From Antedon mediterranea (Eukaryota > Echinodermata > Crinoidea > Comatulida > Antedonidae): 64,000 bases of DNA. Shown one piece after another: positions 36,420-49,200 of this stretch (the first letter of the stretch is position 1; each line of letters starts with the position of its first letter). The position numbers were made by a program, and so were the translations under genes. The stretch lies in contig NC_092671.1 of NCBI RefSeq assembly GCF_964355755.1, positions 749,001 to 813,000 of the forward strand, written 5' to 3'. The notes beneath the pieces are model-generated. The model was not told the origin of the DNA, made no database searches, and saw only the letters and a list, made by a program, of their open reading frames with translations.

Positions 36420-36577
36420 ACTATCTATGGTAATGATAACTGTAAAACCAATCCATGGTGAATGATAACTGTACAACCGTACATGGTAAATATTAACTGT
36501 AAAACCATCAATGGTAAATATTAACTGTAAAACCATCCATGGTAAATATTAACTGTAAAACCATCCATGGTAAATGG
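36420..36577. repeat. 28-bp tandem repeat, about 5-6 copies
   Basis: The unit is GGTAAATATTAACTGTAAAA followed by CCATCCAT. The first copies are degenerate (GGTAATGATAACTGTAAAACC) and the last three nearly perfect. Confidence 0.9.
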
Positions 36578-37959
36578 TAATTAAATTGACGGTCCCTTAT
36601 GGTCATGTGAGCCAATTCACTAAAGTGATTGGATAAAAATAATACGGAATATTCAACTTGAAAACACCAATGACAAACACTCCTGAAGTAAATGTGTCTT
36701 ATTACTCAATATCCCTTTTCTATTATTTTACCTACTCACGGTCTCAACCGAAACCCACCCCCCTTCCCATATTAAAGTAAGATTGTGTATGTACAACATC
36801 CTGGCAGCTTAAATATAGCCCTACACAGTGCCTACAACAGTGTACACAAACATTAACAGGTAGATTGGTACAAAAACTTAATCATTCCAAGGTTCTTATA
36901 CACCAATAAACAAATTGCAACAACTAATTAACGAGGTAGATTAATTATTATAATTAGGTAGTTAATGATCAAAAGTTTCCCCTATTTTTTTTTATATAAA
37001 TATATACTATAATTTACTGTTGAGGTACAAGGATTCAAAATCTTCAATATTTCATTTTAAATTGAATAAGGAATTTAAATAATAAGTAAAATTGAGATAC
37101 GATATTTGTGAAGTTGCTTGTTTACATAGTATGCATATGTCTTTATCCTTCTCTCTGAGGATTTAAACAAATAATTATTGAAATGTGAATTCTATGATGA
37201 TAGAATACTTTCTAATCCCATGGTGATTAAGACATTAATCCTGTTATCATCTGTTATCTTAAGCCAAATCTTTTAATCTAACTACACATTTAATATAAAT
37301 ACTTCTTGTATTTATATAATAAGTATTTGTGGTCATAAAATGTTAAAACGTGTGTGATGGGAATTAAAATAAATCAATTTTTCCTTTCTGATAAAAGAAA
37401 GGTTAAATAAAATGGTTTTAAGAATACATACTTACTACCAGTAAGTAACTGTTGAAATAAGCCATATACAAATTGTCGTCTTAAAACCTAATAGAATCCC
37501 TGAGAACTTAATACTGCCTGAGAAATGCCCTCTTACTTAAGTTGGTACAAACGTACCATATAAGGTCAATTTCTGTAGACATAATTTGTATACATTTTGA
37601 GGTTTCTCAAAATTAAAATGTGGTAGTCAAATATTGTGCACACCTGTATGCACTCATGCGTGACTAATATATTCAAATTGAGCTAGCAGCCGGGGGAACA
37701 TTAATACTGCAAACTCAATTCTCTTCCAATACAATTTAAGCACCTTAATTATGTCTTTATTTTTACACACATTTTCAGTGTTTTACCCATTTGAAAATGC
37801 AAACATATTTGTCTTCGGATTGGAAAATTGTATGCATGATTGCTTTAAGTAACTCAATTTATGTGGTATATTCTACATAGTATTCCTAACCTGAATAATC
37901 CTTATTTTTATATTTACAAGAAAAATCAGAAGAGACATTTTGTTGCCTCATATCTCGCC

Positions 37960-38218
37960 TTCCCAATCTATATAATCCCTTCTCAATCCATACAATCCCT
38001 CCTCAATCCATGTTTCATTTCTACACAATCTCTTTGCAATCCATTTTATTCCCTAAATTTATATCCCTTTCCAATTCACATCCTTTTTCAATCCATATTA
38101 TCATTTCCCAATCCATATAATCCCTTCCCAATCCATGTTTCATATATATACAATCCCTTTGAAATCCATATTATCCCTTCCTTATCAATAATATCCCTTC
38201 CCAATCCATAGAATCCAA
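37960..38218. repeat. Degenerate repeat of CCCAATCCATATAATCCCTT type
   Basis: Pyrimidine-rich sequence contains about a dozen diverged AATCCATA(T/C)AATCCCTTC(C/T) motifs at 20-25 bp spacing. It is noisy and probably an old minisatellite. Confidence 0.75.
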
Positions 38219-39246
38219 TGGAGTGGTTATGGTGTACCACCAAGTACACTTGATCATAACACCAGTGAGGTATCACAATAAATATACAATAATAATAAAT
38301 ATAGTTAATAAAGAAATAATCAATTAATAATTAATTAATAATCAATTAATAATTTAAGAGGTAGAAGCTGTATTGAGGTGTCAGCTGCATCAGTTTTCAC
38401 AAGCACATCAAGGGACAGTTATCATATAAAAAACATCACAGTAAACATACATACAAATTCATTTCCACCAAAATATGATGTTTTCATAAATTACACTATT
38501 ATGTCAAATCTTAAACCTGATGCAAAATAAGGAAGCACACAACATTGTGTACATAGTGATATTATCATGTTATATCAATGTTAAACATGACTGATATCAA
38601 GAATGTAAATAACATTATCACAGCAGTTGATTGATTGGAAGAAATAATTACTCTTAAAATGAATTAAAATATAAATATTATTTATATATTATATGTATTT
38701 CAGAACCGAATAATTGTTTTTAGAAGAAGAGTTGAGTGTATTGTGCAGTACAAACTAAAAAACATGGTTCCTTGTACAATTAGACCTGTAGCACACTCAA
38801 CCGGCCCCTAACTACTCACTCTCCCTTACCTTAAATATAGACAATAAAAATTTGCATTATATTACAATATATCAGTGAGTTACGGAAGAAACAACATTTC
38901 AGTATTAATATCAGCTGTCAACTTAAAAATAATAAATGTTAAAATCAGAGGTTTTAAAGAAGTACACCCAACTATTTACATTCATTTATATATAATATCC
39001 CTGCATAAAACTTTGGTGTATATTTTTCAACGAGTCCACAGGTATTAGCTGACAAGTTAGGAAGAAGCCATGTACTTCTTACTACTTACAAGAAAACATT
39101 TTTGTGCAATATCTTCTTACATATTATAATACTTCCCTGTAGAATATTGCTATTTGCGTGGATTAAATTCCACTTGTAAATATGGACGACCTATTTCAGA
39201 CATAATACCCGTACCATTGTTCATATAATGAGATGCCACATTGCCA

Positions 39247-40223
39247 CTACACTGTGTATTCTCTAACATGTGGCATGTCAAAGATCCGAGGCAAGGCATT
39301 GCCTCCTGCACAATTAAACATTGTTCTTTCAATAGTGGGGCATGAAGACCCAGATGGCTCGATCTCACCATCGCAAGAGATGCCTTTTGAGGATGCATTA
39401 GATTCTTCAGAGCTTGTGCCAGAAGACTCTTGTTGCCAGACCTTGTTCTGAAGGTTGGACATACTGGCACTCTTGGGACTGTCTTGGTCTCCATGGCAAC
39501 TGGAGATTCCAGTGTCTTGACTTGACCCTTCCATGTTGTTGATGGATGACATGTGCCGACTGCCATCAAAGCTAACGTCGTGATCGTCTGCATCATGATG
39601 TATGTCTACTTCGATGCCATCTTCACTGGATTTTGCAGAAGTTCTCTGATACTGGTGTGATATCTGGTGACCTCTGCTGGTTGATGGTGTGGAATATGTC
39701 GAAGGTGAAAGGTTACGCATCATTATTGGGGTATCAGAAGATCCCTGAAATATTGAAATCACAGATAAATGTTAAGACATTTTGTTTTTTATTACATTTT
39801 TCTAAGCACAAATATGGTAGTGATATTCCCAAATATGGTAGTGATGATTTTGATCATCGTGTCCATATATGGGCACATCACATTTTTTTAAGGACAAAGG
39901 AGATTTCATGATATATCTATATCCAGCATTTTTTGATAGACTATCAATGAATTTGAATAAGCCAGCTTTTATAATACAAAGTAATAATACTGTACTGACA
40001 TGAATGGGAAAAAGCCAATAAGAACAATGCAACCCTTACCCTTACCTTAGCATCAATGAAATTAGGTTGTAAGGATTGGCTGAACATCGGTATTAACTGA
40101 TCTAGCTGGGCCTGTCCATCGGGCCAGTTACTTTGGTTGACATAAGTCCTTACTCTTTCTACCAATGCATCGTTAGTTGCTGCTTGTGATTGTCTATACC
40201 GTTCTGCTTGCTTGTTAACATAC
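39247..40223 (-). other. Cytoplasmic region of the receptor (two exons)
   Basis: Exon 40223-40046 encodes RYVNKQAERYRQSQ and then a segment with VERVRTYVNQSNWPDG. Exon 39744-39247 encodes 165 residues rich in Ser, Asp and Gly, with SSEDGIEVDIHHDADDHD and C-terminus DMPHVREYTV before TAG. The terminal T-V fits a class I PDZ ligand only loosely (Y-T-V has T at -1, not -2). I do not recognise DCC P1-P3 motifs. Confidence 0.75.
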
Positions 40224-43200
40224 CTACATTTTAACATTGAAAAAAAAAATTGCAAGTAATTCTTGCATGGGACTCGAACTCATGAACTCCAAATCACTAG
40301 CCCGGTGTTCATACTTCTAGACCACAAAGTCAGGGTTAGATCTAAGCCTAACTAAGCAGTGGGTACTGAACTATGATTGTATTAAAAATTAAAGGAGGAC
40401 AACAGATGAATTAATAATTACAATATTACCTCCTAACTCCCAGTAGGATTGCAACGCAACAAAAAATACACCCTACAACTATTCCAAAACCAAGCATAAG
40501 CCCCATCAATGTATCTTCCATTACCCTTGTCGAAGTATCGTCTGAAAAAAAGAGTAAAATTAAATTAAAAATTAAAAACTAGGCTATTGTTTGAAGCTCT
40601 CCTTAAAAACTGCTTTTGAGAAATTAGCCCTTTTTACTTTTACCTTTTGTACCATAATACTAAACGTTTCAATGGAATTAATGAGAATTTAAAACATTTC
40701 TTTTGTAATTCCATATATTCTGTAAATCAACAATTTCAGGCTTCTGGCTGCTGCATGTTTTTACTATAAAAACCTGAATATATAAAATTAAAAAATCATC
40801 ATGGCGATAAAACTGAAAAAAAAACCCAGAAGAAATTGAAATATATACCATCATCATCATCGTCATCATCTGAGGAAGCTGACATGTCAACCAAGGTCAG
40901 GACAGAAACGATTTTCGTAGACGGACTGTCACCATTGTTGTTGCGCGCCCTCATTCTGAAGTAATACTTTGTATTGCTGTCGAGATTGTTGATTTGGGTT
41001 AAAAGGTCATCTTTTCTATTTTGATCATCAGGCCGATGAACTGAAAAAAGGTATATATACATATTATTTTACAATATTAAGATTCAGATTTTTTTTATTG
41101 TATTGTCTTTTACCATTGATAAAAACTAATAAATGTTTAATTGAAAATTCAGATTGAAATGCCTTTTAAATGACTGAGACACATAGGGGATCCATCCAAG
41201 AGAATCAAAACAGAAGTTAAACATGCACAAAACAAACTTATTGGTATAGTTTGGTATTGGTATAGAGACAACCAATTAGATTGTATCAATTCTACCTAAT
41301 GCATCTTGTATCATTACATAACTGGCGTTTCATCGTCTAGCATTGTTAGATTGTATCAATTGTACCTAATGCATCTTTGTGTTCTCCAATCTGAGAATAC
41401 ACTATGTACACATTGTTTACCTTTAACATGGTTAAGTAGACTTTAGGCTCTGTCTACATTATCAAACTTTATGTGACAATATGGATATGATGATGTCATA
41501 TCACTACCATATTTAAGCATATCACTACAATATTTGTGCACATTACACTTTTTTTTGTCAAACTAGTTTGATAGTGTAAACAGAGCAAAAGGAATTTTAC
41601 ACTCTGCCAATTGCTGTTCATTTTGTCTCAATATTTTCTTACCTTCATCATATGTCTTTTCTTGTTTGAGCCACTGTTCATCTGGCTGGCTTTCATTCAC
41701 ATTGTACATAATGATGTACGTTAATATTGGACCATTTGGCTCTGCAGGTGGATGCCATCGCATCTCAACAGTGTGAGCGTCAATTGGTCGCGCATTTACA
41801 TTTGTTGGTGGAGATGACGGCTCTGACAAAAAAATAAAAAAACATCCTTAAAATTGCCACATTTGACAAACTTTATCAAAATTTATAATGGCATTTAATG
41901 ACATTTAACACAGAAAACATTGCATTTGAAAAAAACTAAAACTCGGACAAATGACATATAACATATAGGTATAGCTGCAAATCGAAAGTTTCTTTAATAG
42001 TTTTACATACAGCCTTTACATAATTACAGCCTGAAGATATTCCAGTCAGCCAACATCAACACCTCCCCTCATAATGTAACCTACCCTTAGATATTCATTA
42101 ACTACATTTTTAATACAAATATTTCCATAAGCTAAAACTAGCTAATGTAACTTACTATTTTGTGGTGTGCGACAGTTGACCTGTTGACTGAAGCTACTAA
42201 CACTTTCTTCACCCTCGGCTTGAATAGCGAATGTATACCATTTAGATGGTTCAAGTCCATCTATGGTCACTCTCTCTTTTATATTATGCCTAGAATGCAA
42301 TTAAAGGTATGAAAATAATATTTATTTTTTATTTTATATGCATCCAACAGTGAGCACAAACTTGCGACTTACAGGATGGATAAACTATTTCATAACTATC
42401 ATGCTTATAAACTAAGTCTCATTTGAAGCTTGGGAAGTGGAGTGGGAAGTGGAGTTAAAAGAGTTGTGAGTTACAACCCTGGCACTAGATCAGGATTGAA
42501 CCCTGGACCTTGGGATAGGAAGGCAAGCATGTTAACCAACAAGCTACAGCTCCACTACTAACCAACAAGCTACAATAATTGAATTTTTTTTCTATTTATT
42601 ATGTATTTACATTGTGTTATCTGTTTATGCGGATATTTGCACTTGATGGCATCAGTAGTGAATGCAATTGAAAAAAGGTTTTAAACAAATTGCCTAAATT
42701 GCACAAAGAACCAATTCACACATGATATTAAACATTTTGAAATCATGAACAGATCATGATCACCTTCAGATATCAAACCACTTTATAAAATCATGAACAT
42801 ATCATGATCACCATCAGATATCAAACCACTTTATGAAATCATGAACAGATCATGATCACCATCAGATATCAAACCTCTTTATGAAATCATGAACAGATCA
42901 TGATCACCATCAGATATCAAACCTTTTTATGAAATCATGAACATATCATGATCACCATCAGATATCAAACATCTTTATGAAATCCAATGAAAGTTGTTAA
43001 TGATAATATATTAAATAGAATCCAATAGAATAACTATTTTAAATGCAGTAAAAGAATATAAGATAACACTAGTAAGGTTTGAATGTGTTTCTAAAAAGCA
43101 AGTAAAGTTGAGAATGTCTCTCAATTGTTATGCTACAACCATCTTCTGGAGTAAATTTGGAAACACAATTGGTGTACCGCATACTGTACTGTATGGCATG

Positions 43201-46200
43201 CATACAATTGGTGTACCGCATACTGTACTGTATGGCATGCATACAATAAAGGTTTATTTGATTTGAATCCTTACCTGTCAGGAATGTACTGAACAAAATT
43301 TGGCTGGTCAATATCGACAATAGCTGTGCCACTAACACCGTACTTAATAACATACTTGGTTACTTCTAAGTTAGGGTATGGCCACATCCACGATAACGTC
43401 ACAGACGTCGTTGTTTCTGCCGTCACATTAAACTTCTCTGGAGTTGGCATTATGCTCGGATCCCACGGTGTGCCTATGGTAATATAAAATATACATTATT
43501 AAACTCTTCAACTTATTAATTTGACAGAAGATAATGTATTTAGGGCCAGCAGGAGGTTAATTAAAGAAGGATTTTAATTAAATAATTTTAAATGAATTTA
43601 AATTTAGAAACCCATCATTCATTCTTTAAGGACTTAAGGACATTTTCTATTTAATTATATCCATGGCTTTATAAAATAGTCAGCATATTAAAGCTCTGTC
43701 TACACTATCAAACGTTGTGTGATGTGCTTATATATATGGACACAATGACATCATATCACTACCATATTTGGGCATATCACACTTTTTTTTGTCAAATTAG
43801 TTTAATAATGTAGACAGAGCTTATTATGTGTATCATCTTTTAATTAATTTAAAAACTGTTCATGCAGGAATTGACCAAGATAACTTGGGTTATGTTCGTT
43901 ATAAATATATTACATATACATTATAGATAAGATGAATATCATTATTATGTGTTGGTAGCCAACACCTGGTCGATAACCTCAACGCAAACCTTAGTCGTTT
44001 TATTGTCCAGTTCAACTGAAATAAGCTAAACATAACATCTCAAATTCTACTACACACGTTCCCAAGATACTTAAACTGAATAATGTTTATGTGACATGAC
44101 ACCATATGCTTTTTACTGTATGGAATCAATACATATAAAGTGGCTATGATGGTTTACATTAGTGAAATAGTAATAACAATACATGTGGAAAATGATACCT
44201 TAATTTGGATACTTAATTGTAATAAGACTCTATTTGTAATCGGAATAATTTTATTTCATGTTTAAATTTATGTGTTTTAAAATGATATGAATTCACCTAT
44301 CAAGTCATGATTAAAATACTAGAGTGTCATTGTTGTATGTTTGCTGTTGTTGTTGAAAGAGATTTCATTTTGATTTAAACCGACTTGTTTGTTTATGGAA
44401 TATATTTTTTCTTTTTCAAGCAAACGTTTCTCTTGGTAAATAATAATTTTAAACTAAAACACCAGTGATTTAATTTGATTTAATTGTCTTACCTGTCAAA
44501 TATAACAGTTTATAATTAAGAGACAACTACAACTAAACATTGGCCATGATTCTTATTTCACTTTGATAATTCAGATTTCAAATTGAGAACTTGCTTAGTC
44601 TTTTCTTCCTCAATGCTTAGAATCATGTCCAATTTACAAATAAATTTGTTTGCCCAGGGGAGTTATAAAAATAGGGCCAGACAGGAAAATATGTAAGCCA
44701 TCCCTGGATATAACAATAAGACGTACCAGATGCTGTGTGAGTTGTAATGGTCTGTACAGTCTTGCTACCTTCTTGTTGCACAGTGTAGGCTAGCAAACTC
44801 ACTGTACATGTTGACAATGGCTCTGAAAAATATTAATTATTAACAATTGTAAATATGTATGCTAGAATACATCAATAAGAAACACATATAACTGTCAATT
44901 TAAAACAATTCTACTTTTAAAAAAGCTGAATTGTGCATATTATTAATTATTCCATATATTGAACAATCTAACAAGAATATTTATACCTTAAATATTGCAT
45001 TATTTAAGATTTGAGGACCCCTATAAAAAAAAGTACTTGGGCTATAGTGTTATAATCTAGTAATAAATAAAAAACAAACAAATTGAAATGTTTTAATATT
45101 AAGGATTGATTTATCAAAAACATGAAAATAAAAACTAATCAAATCAAACTTTGAATATGCCATTTTGCAGTTTGAATAATTTTGTGATATCAAAATGGCA
45201 TAACAATTTTTAAAATGATTTGTTTCAGAGAAAATATATATTTTTAAAGCTAAATATTATCTGCATTATTGTACAATATCAATATGTATCAATATGTATC
45301 AATATGTATAACTTAACAATACAAGAGGTTATACTCTACATATACTCTAGTAAACCTCAAGAGGTTATACTCTACATATACTCTAGTAAACCTCAAGAGG
45401 TTATACTCTACATATACTCTAGTAAACCTCAAGAGGTTATACTCTACATATACTCTAGTAAACCTCAAGAGGTTATACTCTACATATACTCTAGTAAACC
45501 TCAAGAGGTTATACTCTACATATACTCTAGTAAACCTCAAGAGGTTATACTCTACATATACTCTAGTAAACCTCAAGAGGTTATACTCTACATATACTCT
45601 AGTAAACCTCAAGAGGTTATACTCTACATATACTCTAGTAAACCTCAAGAGGTTATACTCTACATATACTCTAGTAAACCTCAAGAGGTTATACTCTACA
45701 TATACTCTAGTAAACCTCAAGAGGTTATACTCTACATATACTCTAGTAAACCTCAAGAGGTTATACTCTACATATACTCTAGTAAACCTCAAGAGGTTAT
45801 ACTCTACATATACTCTAGTAAACCTCAAGAGGTTATACTCTACATATACTCTAGTAACCTAGTGACTTTTGAAACAAATAAAAACAATAAATTGTATATC
45901 ATAGGTTGTTGAACTATTGATTTGAAAGGAGAGGGTACTGAAAATTGATTTTACATATAAATTATTTAATTAAATTTGAATATATATACAATATAAACAT
46001 GGTATTTATTGATTGAGTGCTGAATCCAATGGTATAAAGGTCAATACATTTGACCGACAATGACAATCATTTAGTCAGGAGATTAGTAAAATAACATAAA
46101 CCCAAGAGGAACGAACCGAACCCTCTTCCTTTCTCCTTTTCAAACTAGAGACCAGTTATGAGGGCCAATGCTGTTTAGGGCGACCCTCTATAAAAAAAGG

Positions 46201-49200
46201 TTTAAAAAAATAAATAAATAAAATAATTAGCCTAGACATAAAGATAATAATATTATAATAATATAATATCTCTATGGCCTAGATCATGAAGAGTGTTTTT
46301 TTGTTGATAACCTAATCTCCATTTGGCCTTAATATTAATTAATTTTAATTGGATTCAGAACATTAAACATCTTATTCTTTACTTTGGCCTACATTCCCAC
46401 TTTCCCTTAATATTTCGGTTATTCACTAATAAAGACATGCTGAACATTGTTTATATATCATCATTAACACGTCAGGAAGTGTAACAACTCCTGACAGTCT
46501 GTCCATGGCATCCAATGACAACCCTAATGAACTGTACATTATTCTGAATATGATTCAACCAACTCAAGTCAAATTAGATACAGTGAGCGTGTGCAGATCA
46601 TGAGTCCTCCACGGTCAATGCATAACTGTGAATCTATTCAACGCATTTTGACATTGTTGACCTTTATCATTTTGTTCATTATACCTGGTAGTAATGTTCA
46701 CCTTTCGTTGAACTCATAGTTCATGTTGTTATGATCATAAAGAACAGCCTGGTGTTTTGAGGCTAAACTTAATTGTATGTTGGTTGAATTTGGATTGGAG
46801 TATTATTATTTAAAATAAATAGTGTTAAAATTCAACTGAATAAATATTAAAACTTCTGCAATTGTAAGAAAATTTGCAAAATAATTCATACATATACACT
46901 TCCACAATTGTAACTGATTTATTTTTTATAGAATAATTATTCTACTTCACTTACTGCAGTAACTTTGTTTAAAACTCCCTTTAACCGATTTATGAAATCA
47001 ATAAAAAGGTTTTAGTCTGGGGTAATTACATACACATTAGTTAAATTTAACATTTAATTTGAAGAATAATAATAATAATGTTAGTCTTTGAAAACAATTT
47101 TTCTAAATTGTAATAAATAACCTAGAAATTTCATAGCTTTTGAAATAATTATATTTTCGCCAATAACTAACAAATCAATAATATTTATGATTGCGTATAT
47201 AATTATAATAATACAAAAAGCAAAAAAAAACTTTGCATAAATAAATGCAGTAAGCAGAGGGAGGGTGGACAATTGTTGGAAACCTGCTAGCAGAGGTTAT
47301 AGTCTTTGACCTTGAATGTCAACCCTTTTGATTTCAGACAATTGGAAAAGCAAAAAAAAAACTGTTTACTTTTATTTCCTTTCAAATGTACAAAATAAAT
47401 TATATTGGGACATTGTTTGGATTGTTGAACACTTGGATTAATGATATAAAGAAATATACTGTGCAAATATTACTTACTTTTTATGATGGTATAATTATTA
47501 ATAAAACGTGTAAAAATAAAAATAATTGGACTGGAGGTTAATTTATTTGATATAATTTCTATCTATATATACTGTAATTGGAGATACAAAATAAAATAAG
47601 CAAAAAGCTAAATTTAAATGATAAAGTAAAACTGCCAGAAAAATGTCGGGAAACACTATTATCAGTGCAAGTGAATATATTTAAACATAATTCAAACATA
47701 GGCAAACATAACATGTGTTTGCTTTGGTTCTTTAAATCCCATGGCATATGTATAAACACATTTAATTATCCTTGAAATAAAGTTTGATACATTGATTACT
47801 TGTTTTTTTTCCATAATATGGTAATAGTGCAAATGTAATATCATTCTCACTCCTGCAGCTGAATAAACATACTCTTGCTATGTCATATTACTGGTCATTT
47901 GTGATCGCCAAGTGGCTCGAGTATTGAACCTATTACAAGCTGATCGACATAAGGACGTCAAAACACAGTGTTCTACATATAAACTATTCAAATTAACGAA
48001 CACACAGCCCAAGCACTGTTGCACCCCATGGTACTGTATTTTATACTGAGATGCTTTGCATTATAAACAGTGTGACTAGAAAATGAGCACGCAATGTGCT
48101 ACAACCGAAAACTGATCTTAGTGGGTATGAACGGTTCAAGGAACAGCCATAATCTTCCAATGAACCACGATTATTGACCAATCAAAACCGCATCAGTTTC
48201 ATCCATATATCTGAATTTCCATATATCTACAAACAATTGTTATTAGTATAAGGATTTCTGTTTTCTTTTTTATTGTTGTTAAACTGGTGTCAAAAGTACT
48301 TTTAATCTGTATTTTGTGATTATATAAGTCGATTTCAGGCCACAGAATGCCATAGTATCGACATTAAAATTCAAAGAAAACAAACAAAGCTAAGAAAACA
48401 ATGAAATGTGAGATTTAGCCAGCGCGAGTCAGAGCTTGCCTGGATCAACCCCATGTTAGCCTTGCTGCTTTTATACCCCAATATTAAATACAAATTTACA
48501 ATCATTTACAATAACAATTATCACTAAAAAAACCTAATAAAGTTCTGAATTTGTAAATTTTTATAGTGTTTTAAAAAAATTGGAGATTAAGTTTTTAAAA
48601 GAAGCTGAGTTACAGCATAGAGATATTATCCCTATATCTCTACGGATAAAGCAATGTAGTTATCTACCTCTGATCAGTATGTATATACTGTAGTATATTA
48701 ATGCTGGTCAAATACATTACAAGATGAACAATATTAACATTGATTAAACTAATTCTCCCTGGTACAAGCATCTCCACCAAGTGCTACTTTGATACACTGC
48801 TAAATACAAGGCCAATCTGCAAGGCTTTTGAACCCTATGCTCAATTCTGAGAAGGGGAAGAATACTGGCTGTTAAAATAACTGGATTATTAGTAAACTAG
48901 ATAGTTGACCCAATATGACATACATTCATATATTACCTGTGACTAAGGCTTGGATATGATCCAAGAATTTTACACTCCTATGTGTTACACAAATCATTAT
49001 TCCTTAAATAAAATTATCAGTTATGAGATATTTCAATTATTCTTATATACATTTCTGTTGATGTTTAAAATTTTTAATAACAAACTTTTAATTTCACGCC
49101 TTTATGACTTTCGTGTAAACATTTCATAGTGTATTTTGTAAATAACGTGATTGTAATTATTTTTGGTTTTATGCCAAAAGTTTTATAGATAGTCATTCTT

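Larger units (their letters stand above)
34553..39246. other. Intergenic region TEX9 promoter / protogenin-like gene 3' UTR
   Basis: 4.7 kb between the TEX9 ATG and the receptor stop, both genes on the - strand. It should contain the receptor's 3' UTR and the TEX9 promoter. I see a MITE-like palindrome (35703-35811), a 28-bp repeat (36420-36577) and a degenerate CCCAATCCATATAAT repeat (37960-38218). Several TTTATT words are possible - strand poly(A) signals (for example near 37755 and 38044), none decisive. No additional coding exon is recognised. Confidence 0.55.
42156..43473 (-). other. FN3 module 4 (two exons)
   Basis: Exon 43473-43275 encodes TPEKFNVTAETTTSVTLSW and ITKY-like strands. 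Exon 42289-42156 encodes DGLEPSKWYTFAIQAEGE. The split between them is phase 2, unlike the phase 1 splits elsewhere in the gene. Confidence 0.9.

Noticed and set aside
45324-45859. CRISPR-like perfect direct repeats
   Set aside because: There are no spacers between units and the context is a eukaryotic intron.
45220-45912. 230- and 171-codon frames on opposite strands
   Set aside because: Product of the 36-bp perfect array; no flanking exon structure.
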